Source: an uncultured Sphingomonadaceae bacterium (lineage in GTDB: Bacteria; Pseudomonadota; Alphaproteobacteria; Sphingomonadales; Sphingomonadaceae). From it: a stretch of 64,000 bases of DNA. The stretch spans positions 2,074,723 through 2,138,722 of the forward strand of contig CANKZR010000001.1 of NCBI GenBank assembly GCA_947488625.1, written 5' to 3'. The translations under genes and the position numbers were made by a program. Every line of letters starts with the position of its first letter. The stretch's first letter is position 1. The notes beneath the pieces are model-generated. The model did no database searches. It was given only the letters and a program-made list of their open reading frames with translations, and was not told the DNA's origin. Positions 1 through 7,100 of this stretch are shown piece after piece.

Positions 1-852
1 GAGCGGCTTCGTTCGCTGCCATGGTGGGAAGCCATTGCCCCTGTCCCGACGGCTGAGGACGAACCGACAATTGATGATCCCAATCCGCGCTGGACCAGGG
101 CGCAGGCGGGATGGGAGCAGCAGGAAGCGATCCTGCCGATGATGAGTTACATGCACGAATTCTCGCCCGATCATATCAGCGAGGATATCGAACTTCAGGC
201 GCTCAATTTCTCATCCTACCTGATCGAGTGGATGGCCATGGTTCCCAGATGGCGTGATTACTACCTGAGCCATGACCAGAGCGGCACCTATGCCTATCTG
301 AAGAAGGGGCTTCAGGTTCTTACATTCTTGAAAGGTCCTAACCGCTGGGTCATAAAATGTCCGCAGCACATGGAACAACTGCCGGTGCTGTACGAGACCT
401 TCCCCGACGCGACATTCGTCATCACGCATCGCGACCCGGTCGGATCGATCCGCTCGACAATGTCAATGTGGCTATATGCTTCCCGCGTACTGCGCACGAA
501 AAGTGATCCTGAGGAACCCAAGAACTACTGGATCGACCGTTACAAGACCTTGATGTCGCGCTGCGTGAGGGATCGCGACTGCCTTCCCGAAGATCAGGCT
601 ATCGACGTCTATTTTCACGATTGGATCAAGGACCCGGACCCGATCCTCGAGGAAATATATTCCAAGGCAGGGCTCCCACTGGACGAGAAGACGGTACAAA
701 CGCTCCATCAGTACCACCGGGATCATAGTCCGGTCGCCAAAGGCAAGGTCAGGTTCGATCTGGAGCGTGATTTCGATCTGACGCCGGAAGATATTCGCAA
801 GCAATTCCAGTTTTACTTCGACCGCTTCCCGGTCGAAGTCGAAGTCAAATAA
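1..852 (+). CDS. Sulfotransferase family protein, 5' end outside the window
   Basis: The frame is open from base 1 to the stop at 852, so the gene starts upstream of the window and only the C-terminal ~283 residues are seen. The text around WVIKCPQHMEQLP, FPDATFVITHRDPV and the following SIRSTMSM stretch matches the 3'-PAPS (3'-phosphate) binding part of the Sulfotransfer_3 family. The N-terminal 5'-phosphosulfate loop must lie outside. A first internal ATG at 139 is unlikely to be the start because coding text of the same family continues before it. Family members move a sulfuryl group from PAPS to hydroxyls; what it does in a catabolic locus is unknown. A complete second copy of the family sits at 42627-43766. 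It is followed 19 bp later by the ferredoxin gene, probably in one operon. Confidence 0.85.
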   Translation, partial: ERLRSLPWWEAIAPVPTAEDEPTIDDPNPRWTRAQAGWEQQEAILPMMSYMHEFSPDHISEDIELQALNFSSYLIEWMAMVPRWRDYYLSHDQSGTYAYLKKGLQVLTFLKGPNRWVIKCPQHMEQLPVLYETFPDATFVITHRDPVGSIRSTMSMWLYASRVLRTKSDPEEPKNYWIDRYKTLMSRCVRDRDCLPEDQAIDVYFHDWIKDPDPILEEIYSKAGLPLDEKTVQTLHQYHRDHSPVAKGKVRFDLERDFDLTPEDIRKQFQFYFDRFPVEVEVK

Positions 853-871
853 CATCGATATGGAGTAACAA

Positions 872-1189
872 ATGCCCAAGATTAATGTGGTCGACCGCTC
901 TGGCACGAGCAAGGAAGTGGAAGCCGAAACCGGTATGACGCTCATGGAAATCATTCGCGACGATGGTTTCGACGAACTGCTTGCCCTTTGCGGGGGCTGC
1001 TGTTCCTGCGCCACCTGCCACGTCCACGTGGACCCGGCCTATGTCAGCAAGCTGCCGGAGCTCGGCGAGGACGAAGACGACCTGCTCGACAGCTCCGATC
1101 ACAGGAACGAGACTTCGCGCCTTTCCTGCCAGATCGAAATGACCGACGAACTCGATGGGGTGACGGTCACGATCGCGCAGGAAGACTGA
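872..1189 (+). CDS. 2Fe-2S ferredoxin, adrenodoxin type
   Basis: This 105-residue protein carries the C-x5-C-x2-C...C pattern of vertebrate/putidaredoxin-type ferredoxins: Cys40, Cys46, Cys49 and Cys86 (in RLSCQI). Two further cysteines, Cys43 and Cys44, lie inside the loop. Length matches the family (about 105). Such ferredoxins pass single electrons from an FAD reductase to a P450 or an oxygenase in the cytoplasm. The start at 872 follows the sulfotransferase closely. The only P450 in the window is 57 kb away, while a Rieske-like pair starts 2 kb downstream, so either could be its partner. Confidence 0.93.
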   Translation: MPKINVVDRSGTSKEVEAETGMTLMEIIRDDGFDELLALCGGCCSCATCHVHVDPAYVSKLPELGEDEDDLLDSSDHRNETSRLSCQIEMTDELDGVTVTIAQED

Positions 1190-1191
1190 GC

Positions 1192-1296
1192 ATGGGCGAT
1201 GCGCACGCCGAAGTGCTGGCGTTCTTCGACGAGATGGATGGCGAAAAGATTTCGCCCTGGCGCGACTATTTCGACACAGCGAAGGGCTTTCGCTGA
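1192..1296 (+). pseudogene. 34-codon remnant of a SnoaL/limonene-epoxide-hydrolase-like protein
   Basis: A short frame with ATG two bases after the ferredoxin stop and TGA abutting the ATG of the next gene. Its product contains DGEKISPWRDYFDTAKGF, which matches the last strand of NTF2-like proteins (compare EAGRIVSWREYWD in the gene ending at 8755 and GMIVHGREYFDTGK in the gene ending at 9174). About 100 residues that normally come before are absent, so it is most likely the tail of a deleted gene whose stop still couples to the next start. It could be translated as a micro-protein; nothing shows this. Confidence 0.6.
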
Positions 1297-2328
1297 ATGT
1301 TTGCGGGCAAGAGAGTGTGGGCACAACTCCCGGTGCTTCCCGCACTGGAACTCGTGCCGCTGGTGCAAAGGTGGGAGGCGGACGGGATCGATGGAGTGTG
1401 GGTACCGCAGATTTTCGGCCTCCCCCAGGTCACGCTGGCAGCGGCGGCGGCGGTTACCAAGCGGATCAAGCTGGGCAGCGGCATCGCCCTCGCCTTCACC
1501 CGCAGCCCGCTGGAGACAGCATGCAGCGTGATCGACCTCGATCACATCAGCAATGGCCGCGCGGTGCTTGGCCTTGGATCGAGCGCGCAGAGCCAAATCG
1601 AAGGCAGCTTCGGCATGCCCTACGGCAAGCCGCTGGCGCATATGCGTGAAGTCGTAAGCCAGGTGCGCGCGGTCATCGAAAAGGGGCACACCGGCGAACT
1701 GCAGTTGCTCGAAGGCGAATATACCACGCTGGACCTCTCGCGTTTTCGCCTGACCGGCCCCGCCCGGCGTTCGGCGATTCCTATCTACTTGCCGGCAATT
1801 TTTGAAAAGGCCTGTGCCCAGGCTGGCGAGATTGCTGATGGATTGCTGGGCCACCCGCTGTGGACCACGCAATGGATTCACGAAAAGGTCGAAACGCACT
1901 TGCGGAAGGGTCTGGAGAAAGCAGGAAAGAAGCGATCCGACTTCGATCTCAACCTGATGATCTTTACCGTCATCAACGATGATCTAGAGGAAGCCATCAA
2001 TGACGCCCGAGCGAATATCGCATTCTACACTCAGTCTCCCCAATACCTTCGCTATTTCGAGGCAATCGGCTTTGGCGAGAAAGCGTTGGCAATCCAGAAG
2101 GCTTTTTCGCGACAGGATTTCGCGGCCATGTCGCAAGCCTGTCCGGACGAAATGGTGCGAGCCATTACCATTCTCGGATCAGCCGAGGAGGTGGAGGCGC
2201 AGGTGCTGGATCGCGCACGGTTTGCCGATTCCATCACACCCGTCGTTCCGCAGTTCGGTATCGAAGACAAAAAGGCCGCGGTCTATCGAGACCGCATCGC
2301 CGATCTGTTCTTCTCGGCAAGCGACTGA
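1297..2328 (+). CDS. LLM-class flavin/F420-dependent oxidoreductase (paralogue 1)
   Basis: A 343-residue luciferase-like monooxygenase (PF00296) protein. Typical landmarks are the N-terminal PVLPALELVPLVQRWE helix, IKLGSGIALAFTRSP, the GRAVLGLGSS turn and AHMREVV. The family is a TIM barrel that binds F420 or FMN and transfers hydride to or from organic substrates in the cytoplasm. The F420 biosynthesis operon 11 kb away favours F420, but sequence alone does not exclude FMN. It is clearly related to the gene at 5133-6191 (both begin with a W-x3-PVLPA segment and share the TRSP-ETA motif). Its ATG abuts the stop of the preceding fragment, so translation is probably coupled. Confidence 0.88.
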   Translation: MFAGKRVWAQLPVLPALELVPLVQRWEADGIDGVWVPQIFGLPQVTLAAAAAVTKRIKLGSGIALAFTRSPLETACSVIDLDHISNGRAVLGLGSSAQSQIEGSFGMPYGKPLAHMREVVSQVRAVIEKGHTGELQLLEGEYTTLDLSRFRLTGPARRSAIPIYLPAIFEKACAQAGEIADGLLGHPLWTTQWIHEKVETHLRKGLEKAGKKRSDFDLNLMIFTVINDDLEEAINDARANIAFYTQSPQYLRYFEAIGFGEKALAIQKAFSRQDFAAMSQACPDEMVRAITILGSAEEVEAQVLDRARFADSITPVVPQFGIEDKKAAVYRDRIADLFFSASD

Positions 2329-2343
2329 AAGACTACAGGCGAG

Positions 2344-3039
2344 TCAGCCCGAGAAAAGCCCCGCCAGCAGGAATTCCGCCATAGCGTCCGCGCGTTCCTC
2401 CAGCCCCGGCTTGTCAGAACCCTTCGAAGGCGTGTCCGGCAGCAGACCTTCATACAACGGAGTAAGCGAAAAATACGACCCCACGCCATGAACAAGCAGC
2501 GCCAGAAGTGCGGCGGAGCCGATAGACCTCAAATGTGTGCGCGAGGAAACAAGCTCAAGCAGATCCTGCAGACGACGTTGGAAAGGCAGAGTGAAACGCT
2601 CGGTCAGATAATCGAGCCGCCAGCTGGCCGCGCGCCCTTCCTGCTGGCTGATCGCTACGATATCGGAATTGATGATCGCCCAGCGGCAGAAACGCCGGAC
2701 GAGGTCGCGCAATTGCTCTTCCGGTGGGCGGGCCGGGTCGAAAGCGATCTCCACTTCACGTGCGGCCTCCGACAGGCGCCAGTCGACCGAAGCTTTCCAA
2801 AGTTCCGATTTCTTGCCGAACCGCACGTTCAGCAGATTGTGGCTTACGCCGATCTCGCGCGCCATTCCGCGCATTGTCGCGGCTTCATAGCCATAGGTCG
2901 CAAACATACGGAACGCAGTGCGCAAAAGCGAGGCTTCGTCGAGCGAGTCCCGCGTATCCGCACGGGGACGTCCCCTCCCGCGCTCACGCGTCGTCCTTCC
3001 ATTCGCCTTATGCATGCGTGTTTCTAGCGTGACATCCAT
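2344..3039 (-). CDS. TetR/AcrR family transcriptional regulator
   Basis: A 231-residue protein with an N-terminal helix-turn-helix (LLRTAFRMFATYGYEAATMR, then GMAREIGVSHNLLNVRFGKK) at about residues 38-85 and a larger ligand-binding C-terminal domain. The Arg-rich leader (RERGRGRPRAD) is common in the family. It is transcribed divergently from the Rieske-like pair starting at 3115, and a perfect 17-bp palindrome lies between them at 3050-3066, so it most likely represses itself and that operon. Its 3' end faces the LLM gene ending at 2328. Confidence 0.92.
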   Translation of the reverse strand: MDVTLETRMHKANGRTTRERGRGRPRADTRDSLDEASLLRTAFRMFATYGYEAATMRGMAREIGVSHNLLNVRFGKKSELWKASVDWRLSEAAREVEIAFDPARPPEEQLRDLVRRFCRWAIINSDIVAISQQEGRAASWRLDYLTERFTLPFQRRLQDLLELVSSRTHLRSIGSAALLALLVHGVGSYFSLTPLYEGLLPDTPSKGSDKPGLEERADAMAEFLLAGLFSG

Positions 3040-3049
3040 GTTCGTTCAT

Positions 3050-3066
3050 TGACAATTAAATTGTCA
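3050..3066. promoter_or_regulatory. Perfect palindrome, likely TetR operator
   Basis: TGACAATT-A-AATTGTCA is a perfect 8-bp inverted repeat around one base, placed between the divergent TetR gene (start 3039) and the Rieske-like operon (start 3115). A TTGACA hexamer overlaps its left arm at 3049-3054. A third half-site, TGTCAATTT, follows at 3070-3078. The position and symmetry fit an operator bound by the adjacent TetR protein; this is inference. Confidence 0.65.
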
Positions 3067-3114
3067 TGTGTCAATTTTATCGTCATTAGAACGTATGGGA
3101 GATGTGAGTCGAGT

Positions 3115-4038
3115 ATGACCGAAGCTGTCTGGTGGGCCGTCGCCCGCTCCGAGGAAGTTAGTGCGGACAAACCGCTCAATGTCGATCTGGGCGACCAGCC
3201 GATCGTCCTCTGGCGTGATGCGAACGGTGTCGTTCGCGCTTTGGAGGATCGCTGCCCTCACCGGCGTGCCCCGCTTTCCCTGGGCTGCATTCTTGGTTCG
3301 GGCGCGATCCAGTGCGGCTATCATGGCTGGACTTACGACGGCGAAACCGGCCGACTGATCAACATCCCGAACCTGAAGGGCGAGCGTAAATATCCGCCAG
3401 TCTACAAGGCCAAGCCTTTCGGCGTGCACGAGAGCGGCGGTTTTGTGCGCCTCTGCGCTGATGTGAAAGCGCCGCCTCCTGCTGATGACGGCGATGCCCT
3501 TCCCCTGTCGGGCACGGCGACCGTCGCTCTGCAACACGAACAATACGTGGATGCGCTGTTCGATGATCCGTCGCTCCTGATTTCAATCAAGGGCGTTCGT
3601 TTTTCGCCATATCTGTTTGCCGAGCTTACCGAGCAGGAGGGCCAGCTCATGCTGGAACGCTCCTGCCAATGGGCTTCACCGCATTGGCCCGCGCCTTTCT
3701 CGTCCGAGTTTCCGCTAAGCCTGCGCATCGCCAGCGATGCGGTGACCGGGGAAACCGATCTCACGCTTCTCGATGACGAATTCAACCTGTTGCTTCATGC
3801 AACGCTTGCCCCAGTGCCTGCGGCACGCGGCGTTACACAGGTGCGCTGGCGCGCGGTGCTCTCACCCGAACGTTCGGGTCTTCAATCGAAGATCATGGGT
3901 GTCGGAACACCGCTCAAGGTTCACGAAAACATCGATGGCGCCGCACTGCGCGTGCTAAAGCCTTCCGCATCAATCCACGCAAACGACCTGCGCGAGAAGA
4001 TCGCTGCGCGCAGCGCCCCCCAAGACGAAGTCGCCTGA
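3115..4038 (+). CDS. Rieske 2Fe-2S protein, oxygenase-like, lacking the mononuclear-iron motif
   Basis: 307 residues from the ATG at 3115; a frame extension upstream to 3049 runs through the promoter palindrome and is rejected. The Rieske ligands are complete: Cys47-x-His49 (CPH) and Cys67-x2-His70 (CGYH), followed by the usual GW. The rest resembles the C-terminal half of Rieske monooxygenase alpha subunits (VanA/Ksh-like), but at the place where N/D-x2-H-x4-H should stand the text reads ALFDDPSLLISIKG with no histidines, so no 2-His-1-carboxylate iron site is visible. The next gene has the reverse defect. I infer that the two form one heteromeric oxygenase, this subunit supplying the electron-relay cluster. 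Confidence 0.85.
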   Translation: MTEAVWWAVARSEEVSADKPLNVDLGDQPIVLWRDANGVVRALEDRCPHRRAPLSLGCILGSGAIQCGYHGWTYDGETGRLINIPNLKGERKYPPVYKAKPFGVHESGGFVRLCADVKAPPPADDGDALPLSGTATVALQHEQYVDALFDDPSLLISIKGVRFSPYLFAELTEQEGQLMLERSCQWASPHWPAPFSSEFPLSLRIASDAVTGETDLTLLDDEFNLLLHATLAPVPAARGVTQVRWRAVLSPERSGLQSKIMGVGTPLKVHENIDGAALRVLKPSASIHANDLREKIAARSAPQDEVA

Positions 4039-4068
4039 AGCAGAGCGATCCAGACCAAGGATAAACCC

Positions 4069-5136
4069 ATGCTCGATATTCATGAAAAGCCCGAACCCAC
4101 GACGCACGACGATCCGATAACTTCGGACCCGCGCGAATTTGCCTCGAGGGTCAATTCCTGGATGCCGCACGACCTCATGCTGATAGATGCATGGTTTCCG
4201 CTGGCACATAGTTTTGCCGTTGGCAAAAAGCCCGTTCGCCGTGCAGTCTATTCCCAGCCATTCTTCCTGTGGCGCGAGGCGAATGGCAATGTCATCGCGG
4301 CAGAAACGCACCCTAACGACATGCTGGCTGCGACGAAAAGCGAATATACCGACGCCGATGGTCGCTACCCGGTGATCGAGAAATACGGGTACGTATGGGG
4401 TTGGCTCGGCAATCCGGACAATGCGGCGCCGGAGCATATTCCGAGCCTCCCCTACCTACCCGAAGATGGCGGGCTACCGCTGCACATGCTCGGCACGGTA
4501 CGGTTCGATTGCTGCGCACCACTGAGCCTGGAAAACCTGATCGACCTGACCCATGCCGATTTCATCCATGCCGATGTCGTCGGCGATGAAAAGATGGACA
4601 AGGAAACCGTCGAGGTATTTCATGACAGCGAGACCATCACAATGGTCCGCACCTGCGTGAACAAGTCCGTCGCACCGATCATGAAGGTATTCGGTGGCGT
4701 ACGCGACGATGTGCAGCAGGTCCGGCAAGTCATCCGTATCTACCTGCGCAGCCATGCCGCGATTGCCTATGGTCGCTTCAGCCCGGGCGACAATGTTCAG
4801 TTGTTCCACCCTTGTGTACCGGAAACCCGTGACCGCACGCGGCTGGACTATGCGATGAATACGTCCAACGTGAAAAAGACCAATCCTTTCCGCTACATGA
4901 TGCCCAAGGCCAGCTACAAGGTCTCGCGACAGGACAGTTCCATGACCTCGCCGCAGAGCCCGCGTTACATGCAGCCCGAGAAGCGCAAGGATCTGCATTC
5001 GCCGCTGGACGAGGCAGGCCAGAAGTATCGTGTGCTGATGCTTTCCCTGGCAGAAAGACAGGCGAACGGCGACTATGCCTATCGCGATAACGTCAGCGCC
5101 GATTGCAGTGAGATCATCGGATACGATGGCAAATGA
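4069..5136 (+). CDS. Rieske-oxygenase-like catalytic subunit lacking the Rieske cluster
   Basis: 355 residues. The mononuclear-iron motif is intact: Asn156-x2-Asp159-x2-His162-x4-His167 in ENLIDLTHADFIH. In the N-terminal domain the strand FFLWREANGNVIA and the exit segment YPVIEKYGYVWGWLG of a Rieske domain are present, but the intervening ~35-residue cluster-binding part is missing; ETHPND stands where EDRCPH is expected, and there is no C-x-H or C-x2-H. It is 30 bp downstream of the Rieske-only protein and overlaps the next LLM gene by four bases (ATGA). I infer it is the oxygen-activating partner of the 3115-4038 product. The third carboxylate ligand could not be assigned by eye. Confidence 0.85.
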   Translation: MLDIHEKPEPTTHDDPITSDPREFASRVNSWMPHDLMLIDAWFPLAHSFAVGKKPVRRAVYSQPFFLWREANGNVIAAETHPNDMLAATKSEYTDADGRYPVIEKYGYVWGWLGNPDNAAPEHIPSLPYLPEDGGLPLHMLGTVRFDCCAPLSLENLIDLTHADFIHADVVGDEKMDKETVEVFHDSETITMVRTCVNKSVAPIMKVFGGVRDDVQQVRQVIRIYLRSHAAIAYGRFSPGDNVQLFHPCVPETRDRTRLDYAMNTSNVKKTNPFRYMMPKASYKVSRQDSSMTSPQSPRYMQPEKRKDLHSPLDEAGQKYRVLMLSLAERQANGDYAYRDNVSADCSEIIGYDGK

Positions 5137-6191
5137 CAAGGCTGACGAATGCGGTAGGGGGTGAACGCAAGTGGTGGGGTGTGATGCCCGTCCTTCCAGC
5201 CCCTGCAATGGGCGGCATGGCGAAGCAGATGGAGCAGGTAGGCTTCGAGGGGGTCTTCTCGCTTCAGATTTATGGCGCCCCCTTCGTGCCGATGGCTGCG
5301 GTTGCGGCCATGACCGATACGCTGAAAGTGTCTACCGGCATCGCAGTCGCCGGCACGCGCAGCCCGGTTGAGACGGCCTACAACGCGATCGAATGCGATA
5401 CCATCAGCGAAGGTCGGTTCATACTTGGGCTGGGCACGTCGCTGCATAGCGCGCTGGAAGGTATATATGGGGAACCGCATCGCAAGTTGCTGACGCACCT
5501 GCGCGAGGTCGTAAAGATCGTACGCTATGTGAACGCCAACGGTCACAAGGAAATGGAACCGCTTCACGGCGAGTATTACGACCTTGAATGGACCGAGAAA
5601 ATGCAGACCGCGCCGCCCGTTCGCGAGAATATCCCGATCTGGATCGCCGCGCTCAAGGACAAGCTGACCAGCATGACCCTCGAGATCGGCGACGGACTGA
5701 TGGTTCATGCATTGTGGACGGTAGATTACACCGTGCAAAAGGATGATTTCATCCGGTCGGAACTGAACCGCTTTGGCCGAAAGCGCGAAGATATCGAAAT
5801 CAACGCATGGCCATGGGTTGCGATCAACGACGACAAGCAGCAGGCCATCGACGACAGTCGGGCCACTGTGGCGGGCTATGCCGGTTACAAGGAATACGAG
5901 GACTTCTTCGATTCCATCGGCTTTGGCGATCTCGCTCGCGACTGCCAGCTTGCCGCAGGCGAGCATGGTGATGTTTCCGGTGTGATCGACAAGGTCAGCG
6001 ACGATATGGTGCAGGCTTTCGTCAAATGCGGCCCGGTTGACGAAGTGCTCGATCAGATCGAACCTTTCTGGGGTGTTGTGGACTCGCTTTGCCCGATGAC
6101 TCCCTATCGCAACCTGACGATGGAGCAGCTGACCACGTATAACGAGGGTCTGTTCGCAATGGTCGCGGAGGCAAAGCGCCGCGAAGGCTGA
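5133..6191 (+). CDS. LLM-class flavin/F420-dependent oxidoreductase (paralogue 2)
   Basis: 352 residues, luciferase-like fold. Landmarks: WWGVMPVLPAPAMGGMAKQM, LKVSTGIAVAGTRSPVETA, GRFILGLGTSLHSALEG, THLREVVKIVR. It is a paralogue of the 1297-2328 product. The start overlaps the catalytic Rieske-like gene (ATGA at 5133-5136), so it is translationally coupled to the split oxygenase and probably acts before or after it on the same substrate. Whether it binds F420 or FMN is not decided by sequence; the F420 operon nearby makes F420 the better guess. Confidence 0.88.
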   Translation: MTRLTNAVGGERKWWGVMPVLPAPAMGGMAKQMEQVGFEGVFSLQIYGAPFVPMAAVAAMTDTLKVSTGIAVAGTRSPVETAYNAIECDTISEGRFILGLGTSLHSALEGIYGEPHRKLLTHLREVVKIVRYVNANGHKEMEPLHGEYYDLEWTEKMQTAPPVRENIPIWIAALKDKLTSMTLEIGDGLMVHALWTVDYTVQKDDFIRSELNRFGRKREDIEINAWPWVAINDDKQQAIDDSRATVAGYAGYKEYEDFFDSIGFGDLARDCQLAAGEHGDVSGVIDKVSDDMVQAFVKCGPVDEVLDQIEPFWGVVDSLCPMTPYRNLTMEQLTTYNEGLFAMVAEAKRREG

Positions 6192-6257
6192 AGCCGGCGC
6201 ACCTGCGCGATCATGTACGGATAAGCACGGGTTCTATCCGGGCAGACCTTGCTTTCG

Positions 6258-7100
6258 CTATTGTCCTGCTTTCGCAACCAGGTCTTCACTGATCTGCCAC
6301 AACCGCTCTGCGCCTTCGAGGCTTCGGGCCGCGCGGGTCAGGCTGCCCGGCTTGCGCTTGACGAAATACTGCCCGTTCGCTTCCGGTGCCCCGCCGCGGA
6401 CCAGCCACAATATCGTGTCTGCACCTTGCTCGGGTGTGATCGAGAACGGCCGGCCGAATATATACAGCAGCTTTACCTTGATGCCGCTCTCGGCGTCGAA
6501 ATTGGTTCGGACCAGACCCGGATGGACCGCGTTCGCGCGAACTCCATCGGCTTCAATCCGCTCGGCCAGGGCGCGCACATGCAGAATGTTAGCGAGCTTG
6601 GTCTGCGTGTAGGCATCGCTTTCGCTGAAATTTCGAACCTGTTGAAGATCGTCCCATTTCATGTCTTTGATGAACTTGTGGGCCACCGATGCTGTGTTGA
6701 TGACCTGCGATCCTGGTGCCGCCGCCTTCAGTAAAGGCAGTAAACGTTTAGTCAGCAGAAACACTGCAAGGTGGTTGGTTGCAAAGCACTGCTCCAGCCC
6801 ATCGATAGTTTCGACACGTTCGACGGGCGTAAATCCGGCATTGTTGATGAGGACATCGATTTTGGTGGTCAATCGCCCTATTCTCGTGGCGAAATCGGAG
6901 ACGTTCTTCACCACCGAGAGGTCAGCCAACAGCATGTCGACCTTCGCATTGGGAGCGTTCGACCGGATTTCCGCTAGCGCGGCCTCCGCACGCTCAGGAT
7001 TGCGCCCCTGGGCAATCACGCGCCAGCCATCGCGCGCCAATTCCCGCGCGACGACCAGGCCAATTCCGGAACTGGCACCCGTTATGACTGCGGTCTTCAA
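6258..7100 (-). CDS. Short-chain dehydrogenase/reductase (retinol-dehydrogenase-like)
   Basis: About 280 residues: TAVITGASSGIGLVVARELA for the NAD(P) loop, INNAGF, INTASVAHKF, YTQTK catalytic pair, and the HPGLVRTNF segment typical of the WW-oxidoreductase/RDH branch of SDRs. The open frame extends 200 codons further upstream, but that part only shadows the flavoprotein gene in another frame. I place the start at the TTG at 7100-7098, which overlaps the flavoprotein stop and leads straight into the nucleotide-binding strand; no ATG or GTG is available there. Same operon as the KstD-like gene. Confidence 0.87.
   Translation of the reverse strand: MKTAVITGASSGIGLVVARELARDGWRVIAQGRNPERAEAALAEIRSNAPNAKVDMLLADLSVVKNVSDFATRIGRLTTKIDVLINNAGFTPVERVETIDGLEQCFATNHLAVFLLTKRLLPLLKAAAPGSQVINTASVAHKFIKDMKWDDLQQVRNFSESDAYTQTKLANILHVRALAERIEADGVRANAVHPGLVRTNFDAESGIKVKLLYIFGRPFSITPEQGADTILWLVRGGAPEANGQYFVKRKPGSLTRAARSLEGAERLWQISEDLVAKAGQ

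Noticed and set aside
3049..3114. N-terminal extension of the Rieske-only protein
   Set aside because: It runs through the palindromic operator and lacks a ribosome site; ATG 3115 starts directly at conserved text.
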